This document shows positions 1 through 8,130 of a stretch of 64,000 nucleotides of DNA, piece after piece. How positions within the stretch are numbered: position 1 is the first letter of the stretch; each line of letters begins with the position of its first letter. The notes under the pieces are model-generated. The model searched no databases. It saw nothing but the letters and a program-made list of their open reading frames with translations, and had not been told where the DNA came from. The stretch is from JANJUB01 sp031386985 (GTDB lineage: Bacteria > Armatimonadota > Fimbriimonadia > Fimbriimonadales > Fimbriimonadaceae): contig JANNCV010000016.1 in assembly GCA_031386985.1 (NCBI GenBank), forward strand, positions 248,001 through 312,000, given 5' to 3'. The position numbers and the translations under genes are program-made.

Positions 1-486
1 TTGCCGATAGATTTCATCCAAAAAGTGAACGTTGAATCGTAGAAAATCAACGATCTCGCAGGCGGAATCAATCTCGGCTTGGTAGGCGTTCTTGCTTTGA
101 CCCAACATCGTCGTACCGTTCATATGGAAGCGGTATTTGGTTGCCATGAGTTCGGCCGCCTTGAGGAAAATCGCGGCGCGCTCTTCCCACGGGGTTTCCG
201 ACCACTTTTGGCGAGCCTTCAGGGCGGCAGCTATGGCGAGGGCCATGTGGCTGGCATCACCGCGATGGAAGTGGCCAAGGATATGGCCTATTTCGTGGGG
301 CGGGTGAATCGCTTCCAGACTTCCCGTTGTGACTTCTTCGCCGCCGATGACCATCGGGATTTCGGGGCACTCGGATTTCAATTGGGCTAAAGCCGCCTTG
401 AGCTGCTCCCGTTCTCGGCTTCCCGGAGCATAAGAAAGCACGGGCTCGTTGAGGGGGAGAGGATAGCGGAAGTTGCCAACTTGCAT
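1..486 (-). CDS. pruA: 1-pyrroline-5-carboxylate dehydrogenase, N-terminal part (runs off window)
   Basis: The gene starts at the ATG complementary to 484-486 and stays open for 162 codons to base 1, so the C-terminal two thirds lie outside the window. It is an NAD-dependent aldehyde dehydrogenase that would oxidise glutamate-5-semialdehyde to glutamate, the second step of proline breakdown. The translated N-terminus has the features of the long P5CDH (ALDH4) type: NEPVLSYAPGSRERE near residue 13, a PWEERAAIFLKAAELMA helix, and TMLGQSKNAYQAEIDSACE followed by DFLRFNVHF. The last stretch is specific for P5CDH rather than for general aldehyde dehydrogenases. The catalytic cysteine and NAD-binding residues are not in view. 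It is followed 37 nt upstream by the end of glyA on the same strand. Confidence 0.85.
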   Translation of the reverse strand, partial: MQVGNFRYPLPLNEPVLSYAPGSREREQLKAALAQLKSECPEIPMVIGGEEVTTGSLEAIHPPHEIGHILGHFHRGDASHMALAIAAALKARQKWSETPWEERAAIFLKAAELMATKYRFHMNGTTMLGQSKNAYQAEIDSACEIVDFLRFNVHFLDEIYRQ

Positions 487-523
487 TGGGTGATAGTTTA
501 CTTTCCGGCACCGCTTATGCGCG

Positions 524-1780
524 TCAACTCAATCTGTGAATAGGGAACTTGGCGGTGAGGGCGTGAACTTCGGCTCTGACCATGGCGATTGCCTCGGGGC
601 TTTCCCTTCCCTTTAGGGTGCGCGCGATGAGCGAGGCGATCATCGCCATTTCTGGTTCTTTCATCCCCCTCGTTGTAACCGCCGGCGTTCCTAGCCTGAT
701 TCCCGACGTTACGAATGGCTTTTCGGGGTCAAAGGGGATCGCGTTCTTGTTGGTTGTGATCGAGGCCTCATCCAAAACCGCTTGCGCAATCTTGCCGGTG
801 ACGCCGAACGGTCGCAGGTCTACCAGCATCAAATGCGAGTCCGTCCCGCCAGAGACGATTCGGAACCCTTCGCTCGTCATCGCGGACGCCAAAGCCTGGG
901 CATTCTTTTTGATTTGGGCTTGATATGTTTTGAACTCTGGCTTCAACGCCTCTGCAAATGCAACCGCTTTTGCCGCGATAACGTGCATGAGTGGCCCGCC
1001 TTGAATCCCCGGGAACACGCTCATCTGTATGGGCTTCGAATAGGTTTCATCGTTCCAAAGGATCATGCCGCCCCGGGGCCCGCGGATGGACTTGTGGGTT
1101 GTGGAGGTCACAAAGTCGCAATGTGGTACGGGAGATGGATATTCGCCCGCCGCGATCAGGCCCGAATAATGGGCCATATCGCACATGTGCAAGGCCCCCA
1201 CCTCATCCGCGATCTGGCGAATCTTGGCGAAATCGAACTGGCGTGAATAGGCCGTCGCCCCGCTGACGATCATCTTGGGCTTGTGCTCCAGGGCCAACCG
1301 ATGAAACTCGTCGTAATCAATATGCTCCGTTTCGGTGGTAACGCCGTAGGGGACGATGTTATACATTTGCCCGGTGAAGTTCACGGGCGAGCCGTGGGTG
1401 AGGTGCCCGCCATGAGCCAAGTTCATCGCCATCAGCGTATCCCCCGGCTTGAGAAAGGCAAAGTAAACCGCCATGTTCGCCTGCGCCCCGCTGTGGGGTT
1501 GAACATTCGCGAAGTTCGAGCCAAAAAGCTGTTTCACACGCTCCAGGGCAACATCTTCAACCTTATCCACCACCTCGCATCCGCCGTAATACCGCTTGCC
1601 CGGATAGCCCTCGGCGTACTTATCCGTCAACACGCTCATCATTGCTTGCCGAATGGCGAGGCTAGCGATGTTCTCGCTGGCGATGAGCTCGAGGTTGTGC
1701 TCCTGCCGAAGTTCTTCTTCCTCGATGAGGGATTGAATGAGAGGGTCGGAGGTAGCGAGTGGGACGCGATGCGGGTGCAT
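524..1780 (-). CDS. glyA: Serine hydroxymethyltransferase
   Basis: A PLP enzyme of the cytoplasm that interconverts serine plus tetrahydrofolate and glycine plus methylene-tetrahydrofolate, feeding one-carbon metabolism. The 418 residues match the usual bacterial length. Visible family marks are LIASENIAS near residue 32, the YPGKRYYGG loop near 59-67, HMCDMAHYSGLIA near 198-210, and the PLP lysine K230 in TSTTHKSIRGPRGG. The C-terminal folate-side region TSGIRLGTPAVTTRGM is intact. The gene ends 37 nt from the P5CDH start on the same strand; the two may be cotranscribed, linking glycine/serine and proline/glutamate metabolism, but this is inference from spacing only. Confidence 0.98.
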   Translation of the reverse strand: MHPHRVPLATSDPLIQSLIEEEELRQEHNLELIASENIASLAIRQAMMSVLTDKYAEGYPGKRYYGGCEVVDKVEDVALERVKQLFGSNFANVQPHSGAQANMAVYFAFLKPGDTLMAMNLAHGGHLTHGSPVNFTGQMYNIVPYGVTTETEHIDYDEFHRLALEHKPKMIVSGATAYSRQFDFAKIRQIADEVGALHMCDMAHYSGLIAAGEYPSPVPHCDFVTSTTHKSIRGPRGGMILWNDETYSKPIQMSVFPGIQGGPLMHVIAAKAVAFAEALKPEFKTYQAQIKKNAQALASAMTSEGFRIVSGGTDSHLMLVDLRPFGVTGKIAQAVLDEASITTNKNAIPFDPEKPFVTSGIRLGTPAVTTRGMKEPEMAMIASLIARTLKGRESPEAIAMVRAEVHALTAKFPIHRLS

Positions 1781-1855
1781 AGGAGAGTATAGCGGTTGGC
1801 GAAGTCGGCGGGCTAGGATGGTTACCTACCTTTTAGCATGTGGCAACGCCAGTGG

Positions 1856-2542
1856 CTACTGTTGCCGATCAGCGTCTAATTTTCGCCGAGCACGAACCTC
1901 CTGGCCGCGCTGAGAATCTGGGTCAGGAAACTCATCCAAAATGGTTCTGATTTCGGTAGCGGTAAAGCTTCGCCAGTTTGCACGCACTAGCTTTTGCTTG
2001 AACGGCAAGAAAACCTGTAGCATTCGTTTATAATTGTTAAGCCATTCGCCATGCCCGTTGTATGCAGGCGACGGCTTTACACGCTCGAATCGATCGGGTC
2101 GCACCTTCATGACGTCAACGTACTCGTCCGCACCTCGATAGCAGAACAGCCTTGCAAACGACAGCTCTCCCTTAGGGCTGTTTCCGTCCCAACCCCAGAA
2201 CTTAACATCATCCTCTGTCAACCCCTCCCTTTCCGCTTCCTCTAACTCATCATAACTCCACTGCAAGTCGTTGTACATGTCGAGGATATTTAGAATCTCC
2301 TTCTGTTCTTCGAAGGAAAGGTCGATGTCCCAGATTCCTTCCGTAATGTCCCTCATCAAGATGGAATAACCTTGTTCCAATATGTTTTGGAAGCGATGAT
2401 AGGTGTCAGGATCGTGGTAAATCACATTCCCTACTTGAGCAAACTCTGGATATGCACGACTTAGAAACTCTAAGATCGCATATTGATTTCGTAAGATTAA
2501 CCGTTCCGTCTTTGTCAAGTTCTGTTCATTGTTCTCTGTCAT
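1856..2542 (-). CDS. YfbU family protein
   Basis: The 228-residue product resembles the YfbU family (PF03887): an N-terminal LTKTERLILRNQYAILEFL resembles the NAQRLILSNQY start of E. coli YfbU, followed by an ILEQGY..LMRDI block near residues 54-65 and KFWGWDGNSP near 114-123. It is longer than E. coli YfbU (about 164 residues), with a charged C-terminal tail. The molecular role of this family is not established; the protein is predicted soluble, with no signal peptide. Its start is 6 nt downstream of the small membrane protein gene at 2549-3094, so the two are probably one transcript. Confidence 0.85.
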   Translation of the reverse strand: MTENNEQNLTKTERLILRNQYAILEFLSRAYPEFAQVGNVIYHDPDTYHRFQNILEQGYSILMRDITEGIWDIDLSFEEQKEILNILDMYNDLQWSYDELEEAEREGLTEDDVKFWGWDGNSPKGELSFARLFCYRGADEYVDVMKVRPDRFERVKPSPAYNGHGEWLNNYKRMLQVFLPFKQKLVRANWRSFTATEIRTILDEFPDPDSQRGQEVRARRKLDADRQQ

Positions 2543-2548
2543 GTCGTC

Positions 2549-3094
2549 CTACTTACCCTCAAGCTGATTTAGCTTTGCGTTTGCCCCTAGATTCCAATTT
2601 TCCTTCAACTCTGTTGTGCAAGTCTCCAAGTCACCCACGATCTGAGTGCGTTTGAAATGTGGGTCCTTGTCATTGTCAGCTGCAACATACGCCCGAACGC
2701 TCGCCTCCAGGCGGTCGAAAAGGCCATTCAGAGGGCCATCCTTGCCTACGCCCATCGTCGCTGCTCTTATGCTCGGAATATCCAGCAGGACCTGGCCTAA
2801 GTTCTCGTTCGCCTTTTTTACGCCCTGAGGGTTTCTCGTTCCGTCCAAAGCTCCGGTGAACACTTCTGCACAGAACTTGCTCAACTTCTCTCCGACTTGC
2901 CCAAACTCCGTCTTATGGCGCAAGTAAGCATCTGATTGCTGAATCACGAACGTCCTATCGGCGTTCTGAACTACCTTCCCGTAATACCACGCTGCAAGCC
3001 CCATCCCCAGAACGAGGACGATGATCTGGCAAGCCAACGGCCACCACACTACTGGATGCGTGTGTTCCTCGACGACGGCAAAGAAGAGATGCAT
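2549..3094 (-). CDS. Small single-pass membrane protein of unknown function
   Basis: I do not recognise this 181-residue protein. It has a short N-terminal segment, one hydrophobic helix at about residues 18-40 (a PLACQIIVLVLGMGLAAWYYG stretch), then a mostly helical soluble domain with two cysteines (SKFCAEVF and LETCTTEL) that could be disulphide-bonded if the domain lies outside the cytoplasm. It ends in KLNQLEGK. It lies 10 nt downstream of the fn3-like gene and 6 nt upstream of the YfbU-family gene on the same strand, suggesting a three-gene transcript. Function is unknown. Confidence 0.72.
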   Translation of the reverse strand: MHLFFAVVEEHTHPVVWWPLACQIIVLVLGMGLAAWYYGKVVQNADRTFVIQQSDAYLRHKTEFGQVGEKLSKFCAEVFTGALDGTRNPQGVKKANENLGQVLLDIPSIRAATMGVGKDGPLNGLFDRLEASVRAYVAADNDKDPHFKRTQIVGDLETCTTELKENWNLGANAKLNQLEGK

Positions 3095-3104
3095 TTAGAA
3101 GGGT

Positions 3105-4076
3105 TTACGGAGGCCCGTCGTCGGGGTTTGTTACGCTTACGGCGTTGCTTCCGCGTTCGTTGCCCGTCGTTAGCTTCACGTAAACCTTGAATCCCATCGT
3201 CGAGCCGCCAACAGTCAGCCCCGCATTTGTCGAAAACGCCAGTGTTCCTGGTGGCAAAGTTGCCACGGCTTGCTCGGTGTTTCCGTTGTAAGGCGCGCTT
3301 CCGTCGCGGCGGATTTGATAGCTCTCCAAATCGGGGTCTTCTGAGGCCGTCCAAGTGAAATCGCCCTTATCAGTCGCATCATTCCAAACGCCCGAGAGCA
3401 CGACCGCATCGGGAGTGTGGCCAGGCAGGGGAGCGAGGCGCGGCAGAGAAAGAACCAACGGATGATCGGCGGCGAAATAGCCCGGAACGGCGGCGCGATA
3501 GTGAACCAGATGATCGCGAATCGCGCGGTAGCGGGAATCTCGCTCATCAAGCTCTCGCACCACGTCTTGTTCCGCTCCCGTTAGCGCCGTGTACGTGGTT
3601 TTCAGCGAGGCGACATCGGTGTTAAAAGTCGCAATCGCGTAGGCTCCGGTCAGCAAAAGGGGAGGCGTAAGGCCGGATGGAGGCGTGGCGTTCATCGTTG
3701 TCCAAAGATGGGCCATATCATCCATCGCAATGATCCATAGGCCAGAATGAGCGGTTTCGCGAACGAGGGGCTGAACCTGGCCGACATAATCCGAATCGGC
3801 GAACGTTCCTTTAACGGTCGCGCTGAGTTGGCGCATTCGCTCGCGAATCGGCGGCTGTTTGTTGTAGCGCGCGGTTCGATGGCCCTCCATCGTGTTGATC
3901 GCCGCCTCCAGCGCCGTAATATCGGCGGCGAGGGCGGTTCGATCCGTCAGCAGCATCGCCGCTGTGTATCCACCCGGCAAAATCAAATCAGGAGTGAGCG
4001 CGAGATTCACATCGGTCCAATGCCCGATAAACTCATCAATGGTTTCTAAATAGCTGGATGGACCTGAGAATGGCAT
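3105..4076 (-). CDS. Uncharacterised protein with C-terminal fibronectin III-like domain
   Basis: I place the start at the ATG complementary to 4074-4076 because a near-perfect ribosome site (aaggaga) lies 8 nt before it; the open frame continues upstream to 4442 but that part is low-complexity and unlike a protein. The 323-residue product begins MPFSGPSSYLETIDEFIGHW. Its first 200 residues look helical (LAADITALEAAINTMEGH, VRELDERDSRYRAIRDHLVHY), and residues from about 225 form a beta domain of fibronectin type III character (FTWTASEDPDLESYQIRRDG ... GFKVYVKLTTGNERG). There is no signal peptide. The pattern of a helical bundle plus fn3 resembles structural or surface proteins, but no function can be assigned. 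Confidence 0.75.
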   Translation of the reverse strand: MPFSGPSSYLETIDEFIGHWTDVNLALTPDLILPGGYTAAMLLTDRTALAADITALEAAINTMEGHRTARYNKQPPIRERMRQLSATVKGTFADSDYVGQVQPLVRETAHSGLWIIAMDDMAHLWTTMNATPPSGLTPPLLLTGAYAIATFNTDVASLKTTYTALTGAEQDVVRELDERDSRYRAIRDHLVHYRAAVPGYFAADHPLVLSLPRLAPLPGHTPDAVVLSGVWNDATDKGDFTWTASEDPDLESYQIRRDGSAPYNGNTEQAVATLPPGTLAFSTNAGLTVGGSTMGFKVYVKLTTGNERGSNAVSVTNPDDGPP

Positions 4077-4263
4077 CTGATAATCTCCTTGAGTTGCCTC
4101 AAAACAATCATAGCACACCCCGGAATCCCGTGTATACGGCTTGGAGAAACATTTTTTCGGTTTAGGTTTCCTCTCAGCCGGGGCGGAAGTTCGAGGATAA
4201 ATCGCGGGGAACGAGAATTGATTTGAAAAAGCAGAAGAAGAGCCTCGGAATAGTGAAGACGAG

Positions 4264-4431
4264 GGCCAGAAGCAACTTCCGAAGGTCTTCTTGGCCCTTC
4301 TGAGGCTCTTCTTCGATCTACCGAAGCTCGTGTTGGCATTTCCGAACCTCCTCTTCAATCTTCCGAACCTATTCTCGAATCTTCCGACCCTCAATCTCGA
4401 TCTTCCGAAACTCGTGTTGGCATTTCTGAAG
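4264..4431 (-). repeat. Eight degenerate 21-nt units encoding a coiled-coil heptad, interrupted by stops
   Basis: Read on the minus strand in one frame, this tract is eight consecutive 21-nt units, each a heptad of the type (L/F/V)RKIEEE: LQKCQHE, FRKIEIE, GRKIRE-stop, VRKIEEE, VRKCQHE, LR-stop-IEEE, PQKGQED, LRKLLLA. The hydrophobic first and fourth positions and the acid/base flanks are those of a coiled coil. Two TAG stops (complement of 4369-4371 and 4318-4320) break the frame. It lies upstream of the fn3-like gene and is not in frame with it. It is most simply a decayed coiled-coil coding sequence. Confidence 0.6.
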
Positions 4432-4590
4432 CTCATAGTCAAACTTCCAAGGGAATTCTGAGAACTGCGCCGGGACGCTTAACCCGAATCCATCGGAACT
4501 ATACACAAGGAGCCACATTGCCAAGGGCGGAATGTGGCGTGAATGGACCGCGGGTGGCATTGCGTTGGGGCGAAATGCTACAGTACCGAA

Positions 4591-5070
4591 ATGCGAGAAA
4601 ACATTGATTCAGAAATAATGCCCCCGATTCTCTTCGAAAACTTACAGTGGCTTGTCGGTTCCAATGGATTGGAAAGTAAACAAACAGAATTTGATGCTGT
4701 TGGCGGATACTTTATTGATGCTGAGAGTTTGGCCGGAGACTGGATTCCTCATATAGTCGAAAAGATTTGGTGCGACCCTCGCCTTTTTGTAGAGGCTTAC
4801 TACCAGGCCTGGCGATTGATAAAGGGACTGGAGTTTGAGATGGACCGATATGCTTTCGTGCCGGACCAGTTAGCGACCGCCATGTTAGATCAGGAAGCAG
4901 CTAAAACAGGGTGGAAAATACGGGGGGCAAGAACACTGGATGAAGTCATCAGTCAGGTAGGGGAAAGCGGTGGCCCGTATGGCGATTACGCTCACTCTTT
5001 CATACAGCTGAATTCCGCCCACGTTTTTCACCTTCCGAATGTGTTTTCATATCCGCAAGCGGGTGCCTAA
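4591..5070 (+). CDS. Hypothetical protein
   Basis: Unrecognised protein of 159 residues if it starts at the ATG at 4591 (MRENIDSEIMPPILFENLQW); the frame is open back to 4543 and an internal ATG at 4618 is also possible, since none of the three has a strong ribosome site. It is acidic and aromatic-rich (WIPHIVEKIWCDPRLFVEAYYQAWR is a run of helix-like residues around 60-85), has no signal peptide and no membrane helix. It stands alone on the plus strand between minus-strand genes. Coding status is supported mainly by length and composition. Confidence 0.55.
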   Translation: MRENIDSEIMPPILFENLQWLVGSNGLESKQTEFDAVGGYFIDAESLAGDWIPHIVEKIWCDPRLFVEAYYQAWRLIKGLEFEMDRYAFVPDQLATAMLDQEAAKTGWKIRGARTLDEVISQVGESGGPYGDYAHSFIQLNSAHVFHLPNVFSYPQAGA

Positions 5071-5348
5071 GAGCGGCATTCTCCCCGATTGCTTTCGCAT
5101 GGTTAGGTTTACTGATACTTGGCAATCAACATCGCGATAGCTAACAACCATAGAAACGGATGTGCGCAAAACGATCTTAACCACCAAAATAGTAGTTTCT
5201 CCCAAAGTGCTAGTTCGGGTCCTTCTTGTTTGCCACGAGTCGAGCGAGTTGGCTTTCCTTTTACGCCAGCCATATGGAGGCTATGCTACCCCAATCGAAC
5301 GCCGCTACAAAATGCACCTTCGGGTCCTCGCGCGACGATTGGCTTCGA
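5071..5348. other. Intergenic stretch without recognisable feature
   Basis: This 278-base interval separates the ends of two convergent genes. Two plus-strand open frames here run into the pheS coding region and have no protein-like composition. I see no tRNA, terminator with a T-run, or repeat in it. Confidence 0.4.
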
Positions 5349-6344
5349 TCACGCGAATTGCTTTAGAAACCGCAAATCGTTGTCCATGAAATGCCTCAAA
5401 TCGTCCACGCCGTAAGCCATCATCGGAATCCGCTCGACCCCTAACCCGAATGCGAAGCCCGAATACTTCTCGGTATCCACGCCATATCGCCGCAAAATAT
5501 TGGGATGCACGAGCCCAGCCCCCCCGAGCTCGACCCAGCGACCGTTGAACAGCTTCGGCGTTGAAATCGCGTAATCCACGCCCGGTTCGACGAAGGGGAA
5601 AAAGTCGGGGCGGAAACGCACGTTCACATCCTCGCCAAACATCGCCCGCGCGAATAATCCGAGCGTCCCTTTCAGGTGCGCCATCGAGACCCCCTCATCC
5701 ACCATAAAGCAATCCACCTGGTGGAAGGTATGCCCATGAGTTCGATCTACGGCCTCGTTTCGATAGGTACGCCCAATCGTAAACGCGCGGAAAGGGGGGG
5801 TGCGCTGCTCAAAAACTCGGCCCTGAAAGGCGGTTGATTGCGTGCGTAGGAGGTGGTCATCATCAATATAAAACGTATCCTGATCATCCATCGCCGGGTG
5901 GTCGGGCGGATAGTTCAAGACCTCGAAGTTGTAATGAAACGACTCCAGGTCGGGGGTTTCGAAGTACTCAAACCCAAGGCCGATGAAGACCGATTTGATC
6001 TTGTCCATCGTCTGCTGAAGGACGTGGGGATAGCCGATCTGCGGTTTACGGCCAGGCATGGTGACGTCAATGCGGTCTTTTTCGAACTCAACAGACTGCT
6101 CTTGGCGCTTTAGGGTGCTTGTTTTTTCGTCTATGGCAGCCTGGAGACGGGCTTTGGCTTCGTTGACCTTTTGTCCAAAGAGCGGTTTTTCTTCGTTAGG
6201 AAGTTGCCCGATGAGGCGTAGCAAGCCGGTGTAGAGGCCGCTTTTGCCGAGATACTTGAGTTCCAAGTCTCGCAATTCGGTGGTGGTAGGTGCCGCCTCA
6301 AGCGCCGAAAACGCCTCCTTCTCAAGCTCATCAATGCCGATCAT
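5349..6344 (-). CDS. pheS: Phenylalanine--tRNA ligase alpha subunit
   Basis: Catalytic subunit of the alpha2-beta2 enzyme that charges tRNA-Phe. The 331 residues match the bacterial PheS length. The N-terminal coiled-coil tRNA-binding arm (about 1-90) is followed by the class II core: HPAMDDQDTFYIDDDHLLRTQ, AFTIGRTYRNEAVDRTHGHTFHQ (motif 2), FFPFVEPGVDY, WVELGGAGLVHPNILR and GLGVERIPMMAYGVDDLRHF (motif 3). The usual THTS after LLRT is replaced by QSTA, a mild variation. pheT is not adjacent, which is unusual compared with the common pheST operon; it is presumably elsewhere in the genome. Confidence 0.97.
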   Translation of the reverse strand: MIGIDELEKEAFSALEAAPTTTELRDLELKYLGKSGLYTGLLRLIGQLPNEEKPLFGQKVNEAKARLQAAIDEKTSTLKRQEQSVEFEKDRIDVTMPGRKPQIGYPHVLQQTMDKIKSVFIGLGFEYFETPDLESFHYNFEVLNYPPDHPAMDDQDTFYIDDDHLLRTQSTAFQGRVFEQRTPPFRAFTIGRTYRNEAVDRTHGHTFHQVDCFMVDEGVSMAHLKGTLGLFARAMFGEDVNVRFRPDFFPFVEPGVDYAISTPKLFNGRWVELGGAGLVHPNILRRYGVDTEKYSGFAFGLGVERIPMMAYGVDDLRHFMDNDLRFLKQFA

Positions 6345-6402
6345 GAGGCTCTATTGTGAATGATTTTGAGGGAGGTTGGATTGGTGGGACTTGTGGGACC
6401 GT

Positions 6403-6464
6403 CCTAGGGCTAGAAGCCCTAGGCACGCATGGGCAGGATGCCCATGCCACGGGGCTAAAGCCCC
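6403..6464. repeat. Cluster of three short perfect hairpins (REP-like element)
   Basis: Three inverted repeats follow one another: 6403-6423 (9-bp arms cctagggct / agccctagg, loop aga), 6427-6447 (9-bp arms gcatgggca / tgcccatgc, loop gga) and 6451-6464 (6-bp arms ggggct / agcccc, loop aa). They lie between the divergent pheS and HlyD-type genes. The regular design is like repetitive extragenic palindromes; I cannot see other full copies in this window. They could fold in the leader of the downstream transporter mRNA. Confidence 0.7.
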
Positions 6465-6513
6465 AGGCTCTAGCGCGGGAGGGCTCATTTGCGTTAGCAT
6501 AGTGGTACCGGAT

Positions 6514-8127
6514 ATGAAGTCGTCGGCTATTCTTCTTTTTGCCTCCTCATGTGTCTTGCTCGCCGGGTGCGGGAAGCCTCCAGCTGATCCCTCGAAAGCA
6601 GCGAAAGGCGCGACCGTAACCAAGGGCGATATCGCCATTGAGGTCGTTGAAACCGGCACGATTGAGGCCGTTCGCGTAGTTGATGTGAAGGGCCGGGTTT
6701 CGGGAAGAATTCAGAGGTTGCTTGTTGATGATGGCGATTACGTAACTCAGGGCCAACTTATTGCCGTTATTGATCCCCAGGAAACCACGCTCGTGGTCCG
6801 ACAAAATCAAGCCCAAGTGCGGGGGGCGCAAAGCCGAGTATCGCAAACTGAAATCGAGATCATCCAGCGCCGCGCAACCGCCCAGGCGAACTTAAAGCAA
6901 TCTGAGCTGAGGCTCGCCCAGTTGGAACGTGAGCTAAAAGCCCAGCCGATCTTAACTCAGGCCAATGTTCGCAGCGCGAAATCTCAGTTTGATGCCGCCA
7001 ACCAAGAGCTAGAGCGATTGGAAAAAGCGGCCCAGCCTAACCAGCGAATCTCGGTAAAGGTCGCATTAGACGAGGCCCTTGCCAACGTTCGCAACTCACA
7101 GGCCGATTTAGATCGCCAGAAACAACTCCTGGCGGACGGCTACGTTTCTCTCAAGGCGGTCGAAAATTCCCAGCTTCAAATGGACCTTGCCAAGGCTCGG
7201 TTAAGGCAAGCCCAGCAGAATTTCGACACCAACGAGCAAGCCTTACGGCTCGAACTCCAGCGAGCCAAACAAGATTTGATTCGAGCAGAAGCCAGTTATG
7301 CTCAGGCTAAGGCAAACACTTTTCAGGATGTTGTCAAGAAGAAGGAATACGAAAGCGCGCAAGCCGATTTGGTTAAGGCTCGGGTTGCCCTGCGCGATGT
7401 AGATTCCCTGAAATTCTCCAATGTTGCCAATCGAGCCAGTGTTGAGCAGCTTCAAAGTGGCCTTGATGACTCGCTAAGACAACTACGAGAGACAGAGTTA
7501 AGAGCCCCGATGAGCGGAGTAATCTCGAAGCGGCTCGTTCAAGAAGGCGAATTGGTTTCCGGCTTAAGTAGCTTCAGCCCCGGAACTCCGATTTTTCGGC
7601 TTGAAAACCGCGACACTATGCGCGTAAAACTCAACGTGAATGAAATTGACACAGCTCGCCTCGTCAAGGGGATGGAGGCGGAAATTACGGTTGATGCGGT
7701 GCCTGGACAGAAATTCAGAGGCAAAGTGCAGAAGATTGCGCCGTCTAGCACAGCTTCTCTAACCCCCGCCGGGGGCTCATCTGAAACGGTGGTTAAGTAT
7801 GAAGTTGAGGTTTGGGTTACGGGGGCGGATGAGAGGTTGCGCTCGGGCATGTCGGCCAAGTGCAAGCTCGTTGCGAACAGCAAGAAGGGGGTTCTTACTC
7901 TCCCCGCCGAATATGTAGAGAAAGATGACAAAGGCTCATATGTCGAAATTGCGAACAAAGACCCGAAAGGCAAACCGGTGAGAAAAGACGTGGTGGTCGG
8001 AATCGCGACCAATACCAAGATCGAGATCGTTTCTGGCCTGAAAGAGGGAGAGACTGTTTTGAAGCCGAAGTTTAGCGGCCCAGAGCGTTCGGGGATGATG
8101 AGTGCTGGGCGCAATGATAGGAACTAA
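6514..8127 (+). CDS. Lipoprotein periplasmic adaptor (HlyD/MFP family)
   Basis: Periplasmic adaptor of an efflux system. I start it at the ATG at 6514 because residues 1-20 are a lipoprotein signal peptide (MKSSAILLFASSCVLLAGC) with lipobox LAGC; the open frame extends back to 6376 but that part is the hairpin repeat. Residues 30-95 form the first half of the lipoyl/barrel domain (VKGRVSGRIQRLLVDDGDYV, GQLIAVIDPQE), then about 250 residues of coiled-coil hairpin with many Gln/Ala/Glu, then the second half (ELRAPMSGVISKRLVQEGELV) and beta-barrel domains. At 537 residues it is long for the family because of the extended hairpin. The MacB-type permease starts 3 nt after its stop. Confidence 0.9.
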   Translation: MKSSAILLFASSCVLLAGCGKPPADPSKAAKGATVTKGDIAIEVVETGTIEAVRVVDVKGRVSGRIQRLLVDDGDYVTQGQLIAVIDPQETTLVVRQNQAQVRGAQSRVSQTEIEIIQRRATAQANLKQSELRLAQLERELKAQPILTQANVRSAKSQFDAANQELERLEKAAQPNQRISVKVALDEALANVRNSQADLDRQKQLLADGYVSLKAVENSQLQMDLAKARLRQAQQNFDTNEQALRLELQRAKQDLIRAEASYAQAKANTFQDVVKKKEYESAQADLVKARVALRDVDSLKFSNVANRASVEQLQSGLDDSLRQLRETELRAPMSGVISKRLVQEGELVSGLSSFSPGTPIFRLENRDTMRVKLNVNEIDTARLVKGMEAEITVDAVPGQKFRGKVQKIAPSSTASLTPAGGSSETVVKYEVEVWVTGADERLRSGMSAKCKLVANSKKGVLTLPAEYVEKDDKGSYVEIANKDPKGKPVRKDVVVGIATNTKIEIVSGLKEGETVLKPKFSGPERSGMMSAGRNDRN

Positions 8128-8130
8128 GAA

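Noticed and set aside
782..1246. Plus-strand open frame opposite glyA
   Set aside because: It is an antisense shadow of a clearly identified gene.
4077..4442. N-terminal extension of the fn3-like gene
   Set aside because: The frame is open, but a strong ribosome site precedes the ATG at 4074-4076 and the extension is the degenerate repeat read in another frame.
6376..6513. N-terminal extension of the lipoprotein adaptor
   Set aside because: It is the translation of the hairpin cluster; the signal peptide with its lipobox starts at 6514.
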